From Solea solea (lineage: Eukaryota; Chordata; Actinopteri; Pleuronectiformes; Soleidae), in the NCBI RefSeq assembly GCF_958295425.1, contig NC_081145.1, positions 15,157,443 through 15,221,442 on the forward strand: a stretch of DNA of 64,000 nt. The letters are read 5' to 3'. The notes beneath the pieces were generated by a model that saw only the letters and a list, made by a program, of their open reading frames with translations, ran no database searches and was not told the DNA's origin. Both the position numbers and the translations under genes were made by a program. This document shows, in pieces, positions 1 to 13,845 of the stretch (position 1 is the stretch's first letter; each line of letters opens with the position of its first letter).

Positions 1-3000
1 TTCATTTATCTTCCCGTGTTCTCTGGGAGAATATTGAAGGCTGTCATGCAAGCATGCATGGGAGAAGTTTGTCGTTGTGCCACATGAATTTGTTCATGGC
101 AGCACAGGGGTATGATTTAAGAAAAAGAGTTCATGGACTCACACCACCATTAATTGGTGAAAAAAATGATGTTTTCATGGCTGTCACCACAGCTCCAAGT
201 AAAAGTAGGTGAAAGAAAGATGTATTTATTCCCACTATAGCTGTTCTGGCGCATTTTGCGCTCACTATACACATGCCAATAGTTGTAAAGCAACAATGAT
301 GATTAACTGTGTGTAAACAATTTTGATCAGTTACTCATGCTTTAAATGAGCTATTTGGATTTGTCCTTTTTCATTTTCACTTCAAATCATAATTGTTATG
401 AAATTTGGAAATTGTTTATCTTTTCAAGGACACGCAATTTCGCTGCAGTGCTGCCAGGTGTTTGCTCCCTCGCCTTTCTTGTAATGTTTACCTAGCAACT
501 GTGACTCTTTTAGAAGGGAGGGTGGTCACAGAAGGGTGCAAATTCAGGAGCTGGGAATAGCACACACACACACACACACACACATACATACACTGACAGC
601 CACGTGCACGCTGGGTGATATGTGCACTCTTTACTCTAACAGCCCCGGGGGGATTAGTAATGGTTTCTTGGCAATGAGCCTGGTTTCTAGCACCACTCAT
701 CATTGGGATCCCATATCGAGGGGGATTTTCACTTTACCTCACAGTGTTTTTCTTGCACTAAACACGCGTGTTTTCATCATGACAGCACATGGTGAAAGAA
801 GAGTGATTATTGTAATCATGGTAAACACATAGGAAAAGTTCAAGAGGGAACCACGTGTTTGTCTAGTTGCGGTTTGATTAGCTGCGTGTTCCGTATATCT
901 GATTCCGTGTGTCCACGCTGCTTTCACAACAACTTCACTAATGATTTTACAGCTCGTCGTCATGGCAGCACTGGAGGCCTAAAGAACTGTGTATATCCTG
1001 GGAGAACAATACGAGTGTGTTGAGCATCCTCCGGGATAGAAACACTGGTCTATTTTACATTTCATCTTTAGGCCACCGAACAAGAGAGTAATGGGGAGCA
1101 ACACCAACCCCAGCATCTAATCTCTGTACAGCACTTGAGGCCAAGCAGCAGCAGAGAGGGAGGGAGAGAGAGAGAGAGAGTAAGGATCAGATGATGCATG
1201 TTAACAAGTGCAACCACAGAATATTAATCACACGTCCTTTACTCTCACCAGTGCTTTGGTTGAGGAGAATGTCAGCATTCATGACAAGCCCACACAAGTC
1301 CACACAAGCCAGAGCAGCACACATCCAACGTTTTTAAATCATTTCATTAGTTGTTTGTGTGTGTGTGTGTTTTGGACCTGAGCGTATCCCAAAAGATTTC
1401 TCATGTGTGTTCCCTTTTACTTTGTAATCTGTGAGTCTGGTCTTTTTTTTTTTTTCATATTTTTGTGCATTAAAGTTGAGGTTTTAAAATAAAGTATGTT
1501 TATATGAGACACTAACACAAAATCAGAGCTCGCCTCCTGCACATTATTCCCCTAAAGCTTGGCACACTCACTCGGTGAAAACATCCCTAACAGCAGGTAC
1601 ACAAAAGGACGGTTTTAGCCACTTCACAAAACGCTAACCTAATAAAATCTGTGCAAGCTTAAGTGTGCAAGATCTTGAGAATGTGTTTGTTTATCTTGCC
1701 ATTAGACAGAATTTGGGACTGGTAACTGAAGTTAGTGTTGCTTGTAAACTGCTCAGCTTGCAAGGGCATGGGAGTTGGGAGTTTCACTAAGATGCAACAA
1801 GACAGGTTTTAAAAACACCCAGGTTTTCACTTTTTTTTTTTTTTTTTCTGTCATGTGATGTTCTAAATGTGTTATACTTGTTCTATACCAGTTCTTTTAA
1901 AATGAATTTCCCTTTGGGACAATACACAAACTAACTAACTAAGGATTTAGGTTGTTGCATTCAAACTAGCATCAAGGCTGTGTTGATGTGTTATCGTTAA
2001 AAGTCATCGCTGACATCTTCCAAACTCAGCAAACTCACCCCATGGGAGTTGATGTGAGACTCTTTCTAGTATGTTGCACTTCTAGCCAGGCAGCAACCGT
2101 TACCTGGGAGAGAGATAGGAGCATAACAAATTCACACACACACACACACACACACACGGACGACGATCATGTTTAATGGTTTAGGTGGAAAGCTGCCAAA
2201 CTCACTAAAAGTTTTTCTGTTCTCCTCCTTATTCCCTTCATTCCTCTCATTTTTAGGCTCTTCCATTTCCCCTCTGACCATCTCGTTCTCTCTCCTGCTA
2301 ACGGCACGTGTCCTTATGAAAGAAAGATGCAACCCACCATTATATGTCTGCGAAGTAACAATCCATCACAATACACGACATGCCACAGGCTTAGAGACGT
2401 AGTATCATCTTACTGTATATCATCTTCTCCATTGCCTGAACGCTTGTAAAAGAAAGATCTCCAGTCTGTGACCACGGTTATTGCAACAGGCTTGCACAGA
2501 GAGGCAATGGGGCGGCTGGTGCGGAATGTGGGGGAGCGTCCTTGAATTGATAAAAGTTTGTCTTTTGGCCGCTCCGTCCACATCAGATGTCAGATGGATC
2601 TGTACTTTCCTGTGCTACGTTCTCCTTTACTGCAAAGTGGTGTTTTAAGATGCAGGAGATAACACACAGCGATATGGTGGGTGAGAGAGTGATGTCACGA
2701 TGTGGTATCATTAATCGGTTCTCTGGCCTCCAGTGCAGTGCATAGAGCGGAGATATACTTATTATTACAGAACACCAGACAGGTCAGTGATGCATGTGTA
2801 ACATTTTGTGAATTAACACAATATGGCAAGAGATTATGACCTTTAATGTATATGCTCATGCAAGACACACCAACACTGTTCACCCTTTTATTAAGACATA
2901 AGCACAATATTACCTGAACTTCAAACACATCAGTTATATAACCTCAAACATACTGTATCTATATTGCCATTTTTACATATACAATATAATAATACTAACC

Positions 3001-4255
3001 TTATACTTAAAAAAAAGACATTATTTGGTGATGGATGTTTAGTTACAAATATAATATTGGTTTCATATTCCTGTGACAACAATTAAATCTTATTCAGACA
3101 ACAAGCTTAAATGGGTTAATATTGGAATTTTGATTTCCATGTTAACATAGTCTGTGTTTCGATTCTCAACTTCTTCGTCCTTCAATGCAGTTGAAAGTTC
3201 TGCGGAGATATTTCTCGTCTCGCCCACACCTCTGATCACAGAGCACAGCATTTCAAAGCGAAATGGGTGTGATTTGTGTGAGTCTTGTTTGTTGGTGACT
3301 GGTGTCTTTGAAATTACACCAAGGTCTGTTTCAAAATCTGTTTGCACATCTCCCACTTTTGCAACTTGCAGAATGTGTGACTCCAGTTACTTCACTGGAA
3401 TAGTTTTGGCTCATCAGAGCCTTTCATGTTTTTGTTTTTTCCTTTTGTCTCCAACACAGACGCTCAAAAACCTCAATTACCATACACAATTACGATCTGC
3501 AAATCTGCAGAGACAATTAGTAGATCTACCAAACGGCAGTGTTCTTGACACTCATCCGTTTGCATTGTTTGCCACAGCCAACAGTGGAAACTTGGACAGA
3601 GTTTGAAAATACACAGCTTTGTTTTTTCAGTCCTACTTTGATGATTTGAACGTGATAAAACCCAGTGACATAGTTAATGCTTATAAAAGTTTAGGGCTGT
3701 GTCGTTACATTAATGACTGAGCGCAGCAGCGTTAAAATGACATGTGTTTGCCTGTTTGTCACTTTAAACATTTTTCCATCCTAGATGTGTAACCCATGCC
3801 AAACAATCAAAGTCTGTGTTGCTTGATTTGCATCGCAGCGAAGAATGTGACGTCCTTGACATGCAGAAGTTTCTCATTTCATGGATCAATGGCGTGAATG
3901 GCTGCGGATGACGCCAGATAAACGGAATCAGATGTATGTGGTTTTGATCAGGAAGCTGAAGGAGAGCGACATCGAATACTTCCTCTCCCCATTGTAATAC
4001 ATGGATCTTGCCTTTCATTAAACATTATGCCTAGACACAACAGAAAAAAACAGGCCAAACAATGGATCCTTTGATACCATTATTTAAAAAAAAAAAAAAA
4101 AAAAAAAAAATGACATTGTTTTTTTTTCCAGGCTGCAGCACATCTGTCTCTGTACCCTCCAGATGTCACTTGTTTTGGGCTGTATGAAGTTTCTTGATCA
4201 GTCAACAATTGCACCCATAAAAATGTCATGGACTGAGTCTTTGATTCTCTGACAC
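1..4255. other. Intergenic, no gene recognised
   Basis: The stretch holds CA tracts (561-584 and 2133-2157), a GA tract (1152-1180), T17 (1831-1847) and A25 (4086-4110). A 150-codon frame at 3154-3606 has no recognisable domain and I do not call it. Confidence 0.6.
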
Positions 4256-4569
4256 CATGGTTCTCAAACTGAGGTACCACCAGTCAAGCATGGTACATGG
4301 AGGAAAATCAGAAATACTGTTCTACTGTATATAGAGTTGGGTATGTGATCGGATTTTAACCAGACTGCATAGAAAATGAAAATTGAAATTTTTTTTATCT
4401 CCCACACCATCTTAATCTAATTTTGCGATACCAGTGTCTGAAATATATGTGAGGAAGAGCAAATATTAATTTTTGCCACTGTATTTTAACGTTGGCGATA
4501 ATGGTGATCCTTTGAGAGCTCAATATTTTCTCAGGTGGTACTTGGTATAAAACCTTTGAGAACCACTGG
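4256..4569. mobile_element. hAT-like miniature element (non-autonomous)
   Basis: The ends are imperfect inverted repeats: the left begins CATGGTTCTCAAAC, and the right, read inverted, is CCAGTGGTTCTCAAAG. This resembles the CAGnGGTTCTCAAA termini common in vertebrate hAT elements. Flanks TCTGACAC (4248-4255) and TCTAACAC (4570-4577) match at 7 of 8 bases, fitting the 8-bp hAT target duplication. The 314-bp interior has no transposase frame, so the element would have been mobilised in trans and is now inactive. Confidence 0.6.
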
Positions 4570-4598
4570 TCTAACACCAGGCAGTTCCTGGTAATTAC

Positions 4599-4626
4599 AT
4601 TTTATCTTATGAAAATAAGATAAAAT
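4599..4626. repeat. Perfect 12-bp inverted repeat, 4-nt loop
   Basis: ATTTTATCTTAT at 4599-4610 faces its exact complement at 4615-4626 across GAAA. It is AT-rich and lies 22 bp beyond the target duplication of the hAT-like element. A chance palindrome is the simplest reading. Confidence 0.6.
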
Positions 4627-5356
4627 AATAAAAAGTTGAAAATAATCATCTTTTAAGCATCATAATTTGTCCTTTAAGAGTAGTTTTACTTTTGACACCT
4701 TAACCTTGTCTTGTTTTTTTTTTTGCTTTGTGACTTTCTAACAAATGGACTTTTGCTTGACTTATCCTTTGTCATCAATGTTAATAACATTAGCTATTCT
4801 TACAGGATAATGCAAAAGCAAATCCCTTTACTCAAGGGGGAAAAAATGCTGGCACACTATCGAGGACTGAATAGACAAACTGGCAGGGATCAAATGAAAC
4901 AGGGGAGTATAAAGGAGGCTGAGGATAACAAGCAACAGGTGTAATGACACATATTACACACGCCACTGTTCTGCTTTAGCTGTGAACCATTATTTGAAAT
5001 GTAATAATACTAATGTGCTATAGGTCTGCTGTTACTGTATAAATACACCATTATACAAACAAAGTAATTAAACCTCAACACTGTGAAATGGACAATGTGT
5101 TATTTAATGTTTTTGTGTGATTTTTTGTGTTTAAGTTTCAAAAATAAGTGGGATTTATTTTGGATAGTTTCATGTCATTAATCGCAGAGGCCTTCATTAT
5201 CTACCCTGATAATGACTATATTTTCCTCTTCTCATCCATTTGAAACAGAGTTTAAAACTTTTTCACAGTTCAGTTCATCTGCACTCACAAGGCAGATGAG
5301 GAATGTGTCCTAGGTCAGGTCGTGGGCTTCCCCATAGTCACCAACCTGTCTGGAAT

Positions 5357-5358
<2 letters not shown>

Positions 5359-5392
<34 letters not shown>
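5359..5392. repeat. (AC)17 microsatellite
   Basis: An uninterrupted dinucleotide run. Confidence 0.97.
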
Positions 5393-5394
<2 letters not shown>

Positions 5395-8300
5395 ATCCCC
5401 TCGCAGAGCCCCAGGGCTCCCAACAACACATAGGATTAATCCATATAATAAAGCAGGTGGCTGAATGGGTTTTGTAGAGAGCAGAAAGGAGGTAATGTTC
5501 TGTGTTTTCTAAATGGGAGAAGAGAGGGTCTTTCAGAGGGAAAACATGCTGATTACTGTATTGTAAAATGGCTTTTGATTTCCCCCTGCCTGCTTTAATC
5601 CCCAGGACACAACAGTGGCCCTGTCTCCCACCAATGGCAATTGAGCCTCTAAGGAGACTTGTATTACCAGTGAGCAGGGTTTAATTGTGAACTCGATCAG
5701 TTATTAAAGGAGCCAGGGCCCAATGAATTGGAGACCAGTGGGCCAGTCCTCCACTGCTTTTGACCGTTGTGCCTCTTTCTTCCTAGACTGTGGTTTGCAG
5801 TTTGTTGTTTGCAATGCATAGGCCTGGGATGAATACAGGCTCCCCTCTATTGAGCTCTTTCTTCAGCCTCCTCCCTTGACGTTTTTCCTTCTCTTCTCCT
5901 ACTGGCTTCCAGGGAACGCAATTAAAGTGGGGAATTTTATGGGAGGCTGGTGGGGAGTGGAGTGGAGGGGGACCAGGCAGGCGAGGCTATTATCCGTGCC
6001 ATAGGGTTGAATGGCTGTCCCCCCTCAGCGAACACAAAAGGAGTGGCCAGAGCTGAACTCAAGAGCTGCCGCATCTGAAGAATGACGGCCATCATTGGTG
6101 GTTGGTCCCCGGTGGCTTTGTGTCTGAGGATGTTCACCTTGGACAAACTTTTGCTCTTGTTAATGACAGAGTTCTTACACTTGGAAAAGTTATTATGAAC
6201 GGAATTTTAAACGTCTTCACTCAGTGGCAGCAACACCATATTAAAAACCTTACAATTATCCACATTATAGATGACAGTAGAACAACATTAGATGAACATG
6301 GACAAACACATGTGACAGAAGACCCAAGACCATCTCTTCACCCTTGAAGCACTTTGCCAATAAAGACAGGTGTTATTTAGTTATTAATATTGCTGTTTTT
6401 GGTTATTTTTTATTTGTTTTCAGGCACCTGTTGCCAATGTTGGAAAAGCAACTTCTATACCAAAGGGATGTGTATACCCTGCTGAGTAGAACAGCCAACA
6501 AGTGCACCCTCTCTCACTGAACTGTCCTGTGATTGGTCAGTTTCTCATGGGTCAGATTTCTCCAAGGCTGGACACATAGCCAATAGCAGGAGCCTAGCTC
6601 GTTCTCAGATCACGTGATTTATATTTCCTGAATGAGCATAATGATATTGTTACCAAAAATGCCAAAATATCATATAACGTCTAGGCCAGCTAAAGTCCTT
6701 GCTCCTCCTTACTGTGCCACAAGTTTATTTGAGGACCGACAAGGCAACCTTTGACTCATTTTGAAGGTTTATTTTTCAGCCTCTGCAACAGACAAACCTA
6801 ATAGAAAACACCCATCGAGCCTTTACCTCATCATTCCTTGCTATCCATTGGCCTGGTTCTCCATCACCAGACAATAAAGGATCGAGGACTCTTTGGGCAG
6901 GTCAGCTTCTGTGGGGCCTGTGAGCTGTGTGCCAGGATGGGTAAATAGAGGCTTATTAATATCCACCAGGGGGACGAGGGGGTGGGACTGGGGTCAGAGT
7001 ATGGAGTTCACAGAGCTGGCAGCCACGCTGACCATTGTTGCTGTTTGTTAACAGGTGTGTGTGTTTAAATGGGAGTCTTTCAGTGGAGCTGCTACAAGAG
7101 CCCATGGGGCCCAAGCACCTCTCACCCCCTCACAGTGTTCCCATCAATGACAGCTTTTCAGCAACCTGGAGAGTAGGAGGAGGAAGAAGAGGTGAATGAT
7201 GAGGCTGACTGAGAGGTTAGGGTGAAGAGGACAGACTGCACTACAGTGTGTGACAGGTACATTACAGTCAGGGAGACTGAACTTCAAAATGTAAGTGAGC
7301 CACATGTACCACAAGTCTATGTACACACACACAAACATTCATTCCAGCATTTTTTTTTATAAGAGAGAGAACTGAAAAACCATATCTGTGCACTGGAGAA
7401 ACACCACGTTTAACTTATTTTAGTATAAAGATTAGAGACTAGATGTATGTGCTTTATTAACCCATCAATAGTTTTTTTTTTCTTTTTCAGTAAGGCAGAC
7501 CATAATAACACAGCACATTTAAAATACCAAATAAATAATGTATAATATACAAATAAGTAATTAAATCAAATACTATTAGGGGGAAACGGAAGAAATTCTG
7601 TCCAAAAATGTAAAATCATCACCTCTAAATACAATAAGTGATTGCACCTTTAAGAAAAAAAAACTAAGAACATACTGAAATAGAAAAATAAAAACAGCAG
7701 TTTGTGGTTTTAAGGGTTGTTGCATGCCGAGGCTGGCATGCAGCAACTTCCTGCAGTTTTAGGGAGGTTGCCAGGTTTGCCACCATCATGGCTTACAGAC
7801 TAAAACCAAAACCCACGTATGCCAACCATATCAGGCAACCCAGCCTATACTGTCTGTGGCAAGGACAGGCAGTGTTGCTAGACAGAATCCCAAGTCTTTG
7901 AAAATGTGTGTTTATGTGTCAAGTCATAACAGGCTTAGAGGTGTGTTGGTGTTTTGTTCAGTCTGTTTTGATAAGCAATGCCAGCTGTTATGTTTGTTGT
8001 CTTACACTGTTTGATAAATATGGTGTGCGTTCATTTTCATCATGCATACAAATACTTGACATTCAGCTCAAGTAACGTCACCAATGTTTAATCGTTAAAT
8101 AACTCATTTGTGGTGACACTGGTCTACATGCACCTTATCTTGTTGTTTTATCAGTTGCCACGATAATAAGCGGGGATATGGCCCAGTTTCAACCCAAACA
8201 AATTATGTATGACATAATGTGTACAGTATGTAACACAATACATGGCTTAACTTTTCCTCTTCACAGCCATCCACTGATTATCTTTCTGACATATCATTGG

Positions 8301-11300
8301 TGAAGCCGGTGGAAAAACGAGCCATTCATTTGACCACTAATGACCCACTAATGTCATAACACTCATATGTTACTGTCCTATGTCTTTATTGTGTTTTACA
8401 TGAAAGATTTAGTCTTGGGACAACATGTTGCTATTCTGTTGACACTTTGTAAAGCTGTAGTTGCCATCACATTTTCCTTCCTATGTCACCCGTGCCTGTG
8501 ACACACCGAGGCCCATGAAAAAAGGTCAAGTCTTCAGCATTTTTACCACATGTGTATCAGGAAAAATCGTTACCCTGCGGCTGAGGGCAGCCACTCTCCC
8601 TTGCTATATTGGGCTGTGTGTTGAGGATTACTGTACTGGGGAATGGGGGCGGGTGGGGGGGCAGTGAAGGAAAGCTGTGTGAATGATAACCTCGCCGTAT
8701 ACCGCTGCACTGCTCTACGGAATCCTGCCCTGTTAATAGTTTCCACCACGGGCTGGTGAGGAGGAGACTGGGAGAAAAAGGAGGGAAAGGAGGAGGAGAG
8801 GAGAAGGCGGGGGAGCAGTGGAAGATGCTTCCTGTGTGGCTGAATGGGTGCTGGCCACACAACGGAGAAGGAAGCAGCCTTGAGCGCTGTGGAAGAAGTG
8901 ATGAAAGAAGCACTTTCCTCCGCGTACAAATAAAAACTACTTTATTACGTGTCAACATGCTGAGGCTGTATCAGTGACATACATGTGCACACAAAGCTAA
9001 TTTCATTTTAATTAAAATACTGTATTTATTTTAAACTTAGAATATGGCCCAACCATATTTAATGACACATAACTGTGTCAGTAAAGGAGCAGCCTGTTAA
9101 CATGTCACAGCAGAGGTCCAGTACCACCTTAAATAGATGTCAGGCAAGCAAATAAACATTCATGTACATTCATGTGTGCTAATGTGTGATGTTGCAATGT
9201 TCCTACAGATTAAAAATAGGTGACACATTCTCATCATAGTGTGACTCCCCAGCTGGCTTTGACTGTACAGTATCTGCAGTTAGCGTGACTGAAAAAGCAT
9301 TAGATATTAGATGCATACAGCAGAATGCATTATCTTTACATGACACAGTCTTTACACAATGTGTGTCAAATAAATGATCTTTAAAAGCTTAACTGAAGTG
9401 ATGTGGTCCGTGTAATCCCAGGTGAAGTTATCCACCCTCTTTCCTCAACCCTCCCACCACACACTAATGAATCATGGAGCCAAACTCTCCTGTCCTCAGG
9501 TGGTGAGATATGAATTTGGAGCCCATGAGACAAAAACAAACTTCTGAGGCCTGCACCGCCCAGTCCACCGCAGACCTTGGCACCGTTGGGCCTCAGTGGT
9601 AGCACAGTACAATGTAGTAAAAGGCAGCTGTGCATTACAGATTATACATGTTGGGATGGCCCTGCTGATAGGGCGGGTTAAGAAATCCGTCTGTTCTCTC
9701 CCTAGGGGAGAGCCTGACCCCAGACAAAAATGAGGCATAACCTTGTTTTCCTCTATAGGGGAGAGCAGCCGTGACATGTTAAGCTTTTCAACCAGAATAG
9801 AAAAGGGTATATTTAGGATGAGTCAACATCTCCAGAAAACAGTCCCCCATGCTTGAGTTAGCAAGCCACAAGGGTCTTTAACATCTTTGTTGTAAACTAT
9901 ATAGAAAAGATTTAATTCTGGAAAATCCAAAAAGAAACAAAGACTGGGACTCAAATGTGCATTACCCCGAACAGTAGTGCTGTGTTTTATGGAGATAAAT
10001 TGCTGTAAGCACTTAAAAGAAAAGAAAGACATTTTTTTCCCCATTATATTCAACATTAATTCCAGTGGTATTGACATAGTTCAATAAAGCTTGTTTTTAA
10101 ACCTGCACTATTATATATTGACAATTGACTTTGCATGATGTGAAAGGAGTTGCTTGTAATGATGAACAAGTACAGAAACGCAACACAAAATCCAAATTAG
10201 TAACCTTCTTGCTATGAGGCAACAATGCTAGCCACTGCACTAAAATATTGCCCCACGTTTGGCTCAATTATGGCCAAAAGGTTTGCATGGAACACACCAC
10301 AAAGAACTGAGGCAGAAGCCCTGTAGAACATACGCTAATTTGTGGGATGCAATTACAAAAAAGGGAAACAGGAAAAACGTACAGTATTTTTTGATTTGGG
10401 GTTTTGGATTGTTAGTTGGATAAATGCCAGTGACAGTGGTCACTGAGTTAATAATAGTATCCTGTGTGTGCATCTAGTCAATTGGATTCATTACTGTTTT
10501 TCTTCTTGTGTATGATTTGCTCAGCTGACAGACAGTCAGTCATCTCCCTTCTTTCATTTCACATCTTAATTCACTCATGCAATCTCCAAAATCACATGTG
10601 TGTGTTGTAACATAAGGTCAGCCATAACATAATATGGGAGGCTATTATCAAATGCAAATGTCAATAAAGCAAGACATTCATCTAAAGCCACGTCAGTCAC
10701 TTTCAATACCACATGACATGCTCATTCAACTTCCAACTGTATGGAAAACAAGAATTCCATTTCTCAGGGCAGACAGGTTGCATTATTCCTAAAATTGGTC
10801 ACACATCATTTGTCAGTAAGCACATCATTTGGGAACAATAATCCTATGACAAAGATTGGTTGCATGGAGGTAGCCACATTCAGAGAGGGTTCAGGGAGAC
10901 CTTGCTGTGACCTTAAAGACTGATCTGCATGTGGATCCCAAGCCTTCATCTGGGGAAAACGTGTGTAACTATTGTGATGCTGGAAAACATGTCTTTCAAC
11001 TTCCTTTCACTCCAAAGAGCATAAAAACAAGAAGAGCACTTCCAAAAAAGACATGCAGGAGTAGTGGGAACACAGATTGACAGGCATTGGTTTGGAGTGT
11101 GTTTTTCTTAAGCATCTGTCTTCCTGCTTCGATTCAGAGAGACAAGCCGGAGGAAGCGTTTCGCTCCTCTCCAAGGCCTTGAATGTGGGGAGGAAATCAT
11201 CCGCACATTGCGTGAGATCCAACCGTTACTTGCTGGTGTCTGTGACAGCACTCATCAGCGTGGCATTAATTTAGGATAAATACAAAGCATAAACAATAAA

Positions 11301-13845
11301 CACGTGACCACAAAAACCACAACTACCTCCCATACCAATTCAGACCTCTGCCAAAGAAAGCAAATATAATAATCCCTTCAAGATTTATTCCTCCCAAGTA
11401 GCCAGGGAGACCCCTTATGTGAAGATTTAGGTGAAATACATCTGTTGCATTCAACAGATAGGAGCGTAAGGATGTCATTCATTGGAATCAAGCAGACCAG
11501 CATTAGATCGTATTTCACATGGCAGCTTGGCAGGATTTAACTGCAGATGTGCAACTTGGCATATGATGCCATTTTCTAAAATAACCTGTTTTTGAGTGCT
11601 GTGGGTCTGGGTCCATGTCTGAGTTTTGCTGGAGCACCCGTTGGAACTGATTTGTACATGTCTATGGAGAACTGTGTTTCAATGGTTCTGCCTGTATTTG
11701 TGTGTGTGTGTGTGTGTGTGGTTGAATGGGAGTAAGTGAGTGCGTGCAGAGGGGGGATGGTTGAGGGGACAGCTGTAACGGAATCACTTCATAAGTGAAA
11801 TACCACTCCCTGTACAATAGCCAGCCACAAACCAGAGCTGTGGTGCAAATGTTTTTCCAACATGGCATGGATCTATCCCTGCATACTGAGATTAAAAAAT
11901 GCATTTTTCACTTCCTTTTAAACAAGAAACCAAAGAAGGTTATGATTGGTACGCTCATGGTTTGGGGTCTTATTGACGCACTTGAGGAAAACTGTTTCGA
12001 AAACTGCTTTTGTGAATTCTAAATGAGATTTATCTTTGCTGCAGAGAGATTATTGTTGGGATTGGTTGATGATCCCATACGTCTTCCCTACTGTTTCACC
12101 TTTTCACTTCGCAGACAAGTTTACCAAGACAGGCTTCAGAATGACTGTGTCAATGAAGACAGTCTATTGTGGGGCAGATAAAGGGTGCTCAAATGTATTC
12201 GTTCTACATAGTTTCACATGCTGAGGGCTGTTTTGCATCCCCTGAAGCATTGATTCAATGGTCTCTCACCCTGAATTTGTAGAATAATAAGACCAAGGGG
12301 ATGAACTACATTCCAGAGGCCTACTGGGAGAAAACAAGATGGCGGCATGTGACATGTGGCTTTGTTGCCAGCCAAGGGATGTCTCTCATGGCCATCAGGG
12401 TGTCAGAAATGGTTACCTCTAATCACGCCTGATAGGCAGAGTACTACCACAGGGCCTCGTGATTCAAATCACAACCACTTACAAAAAAGCGCTACGACCA
12501 CACATTGACAGATTAACATTCCGTATGTTTAACTTGTATATCCCAGTAGCTGTGAAACAGCAGTGGCAAACTCACTCCCAGATTCCAGATCACATTGTTT
12601 GACCCTTTTCCCTTGTAGTCTCCCCGGGATGTGAACCTGGAGGAACAGCAAAATGTCAGAGATGGAATTCCACTGAATGGCTGTTTGACCTGACTCACCA
12701 CTTAGTGTCAGCACAAGGAACACACTCAATCATTAACAACTGGACCATGGTGACCACTGACTAGAATAGCTGTCGTGACCCAGGCCTCATGACTGGCATG
12801 GTCACTTATACACATGCACAGGCATGGAAATCCTGTGGCCCTGATTCCACCATTAGCCATGACCTTCCTATTACAATGATAGAGAGGAAGCCTGGGATGG
12901 GTTTTTGTTTAAGTTGACAAATGCTACTGAATGAAGAACTTACCAACATGGTAATCATCATTTGTAACCTGCTTTAACTGTAACACAAACACCTATTTTA
13001 ATGGTTTATTCAGGATGTGAATACATTCCAGTTGCCATTGCCATTGCTCTTGTAGGAGGAATTGGTGATAGGAGATACTAGACACCAATATAAATTTCAT
13101 TTGGATGTGTGAATTGTGGCAGCAATCCAGTCTACTGGATAGAATTATAGTTGCAACTCCATGCGTGTGTCTTGTCCATTTTGTACAACTCAATGATATG
13201 CACATTTTTCTACTAACCCTTTGCTTTTTCCCTTTCTCTGGTTGGTTGGTTTGTGTCAACTGCAGTGGATTCTAACTGCATATACTAACCACTTTTCACT
13301 GTGGAAAAAAGTCTCAAATCACCTCTGAAACATAATCATCTTCTTTGTCCATACGCCCAGTATTCCAGTAACATATTCACACAAAAAGGGGTAAACGCAG
13401 AACTTCCAAACATATTTTGCTTCTGTGATGTTACTGTTCATTTCCCACTGTGATGAAAAACATGTGTAATCCAAAAAAAACAAAACATCGGATTATTGAT
13501 CACATTTGAGGCCTCACTAGAACCCACATTCACAAATATTGAGGCAGCAACTAAGTCAACAAAGTGATGAAAATATATATTCTTTTAAATCCAGAAAAAC
13601 CTGTTTTTGCAGCTTTAATAGCTCAAACCTCTGTAACAAATTCCAATTGTTTATGCAGCAACTAGTTACATCGACCACTGAAAGCTTTCCATAAGCCACA
13701 AGCAACATCCAAATGCACGATGACTGGACAACCTTCAAATAAATAGCTAAGCTGTGACATTTGGTCTTACGCTCAAACATAATTGTGGCTTTTCATTTTA
13801 TTATTAATATTAATGTGCTTCTATAATAAACCAAAGTTGAATTTG

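Larger units (their letters stand above)
4578..13845. other. Intergenic, no gene recognised
   Basis: No frame here carries a recognisable domain or a believable exon set. It holds an AC tract (5359-5392), two CCAAT-type sites and a CACGTG close together (6532-6616), a GC-skewed purine block around 8750-8820 that produces spurious frames, two related motifs around TAGGGGAGAGC (9700-9768), and a TG tract (11699-11720). Confidence 0.6.

Noticed and set aside
8557..8958. Overlapping 119-133-codon minus-strand frames rich in Pro, Ser and Phe
   Set aside because: They arise from a purine-rich (GGA/GAG) block, which removes stops from the opposite strand. No homology is recognisable.
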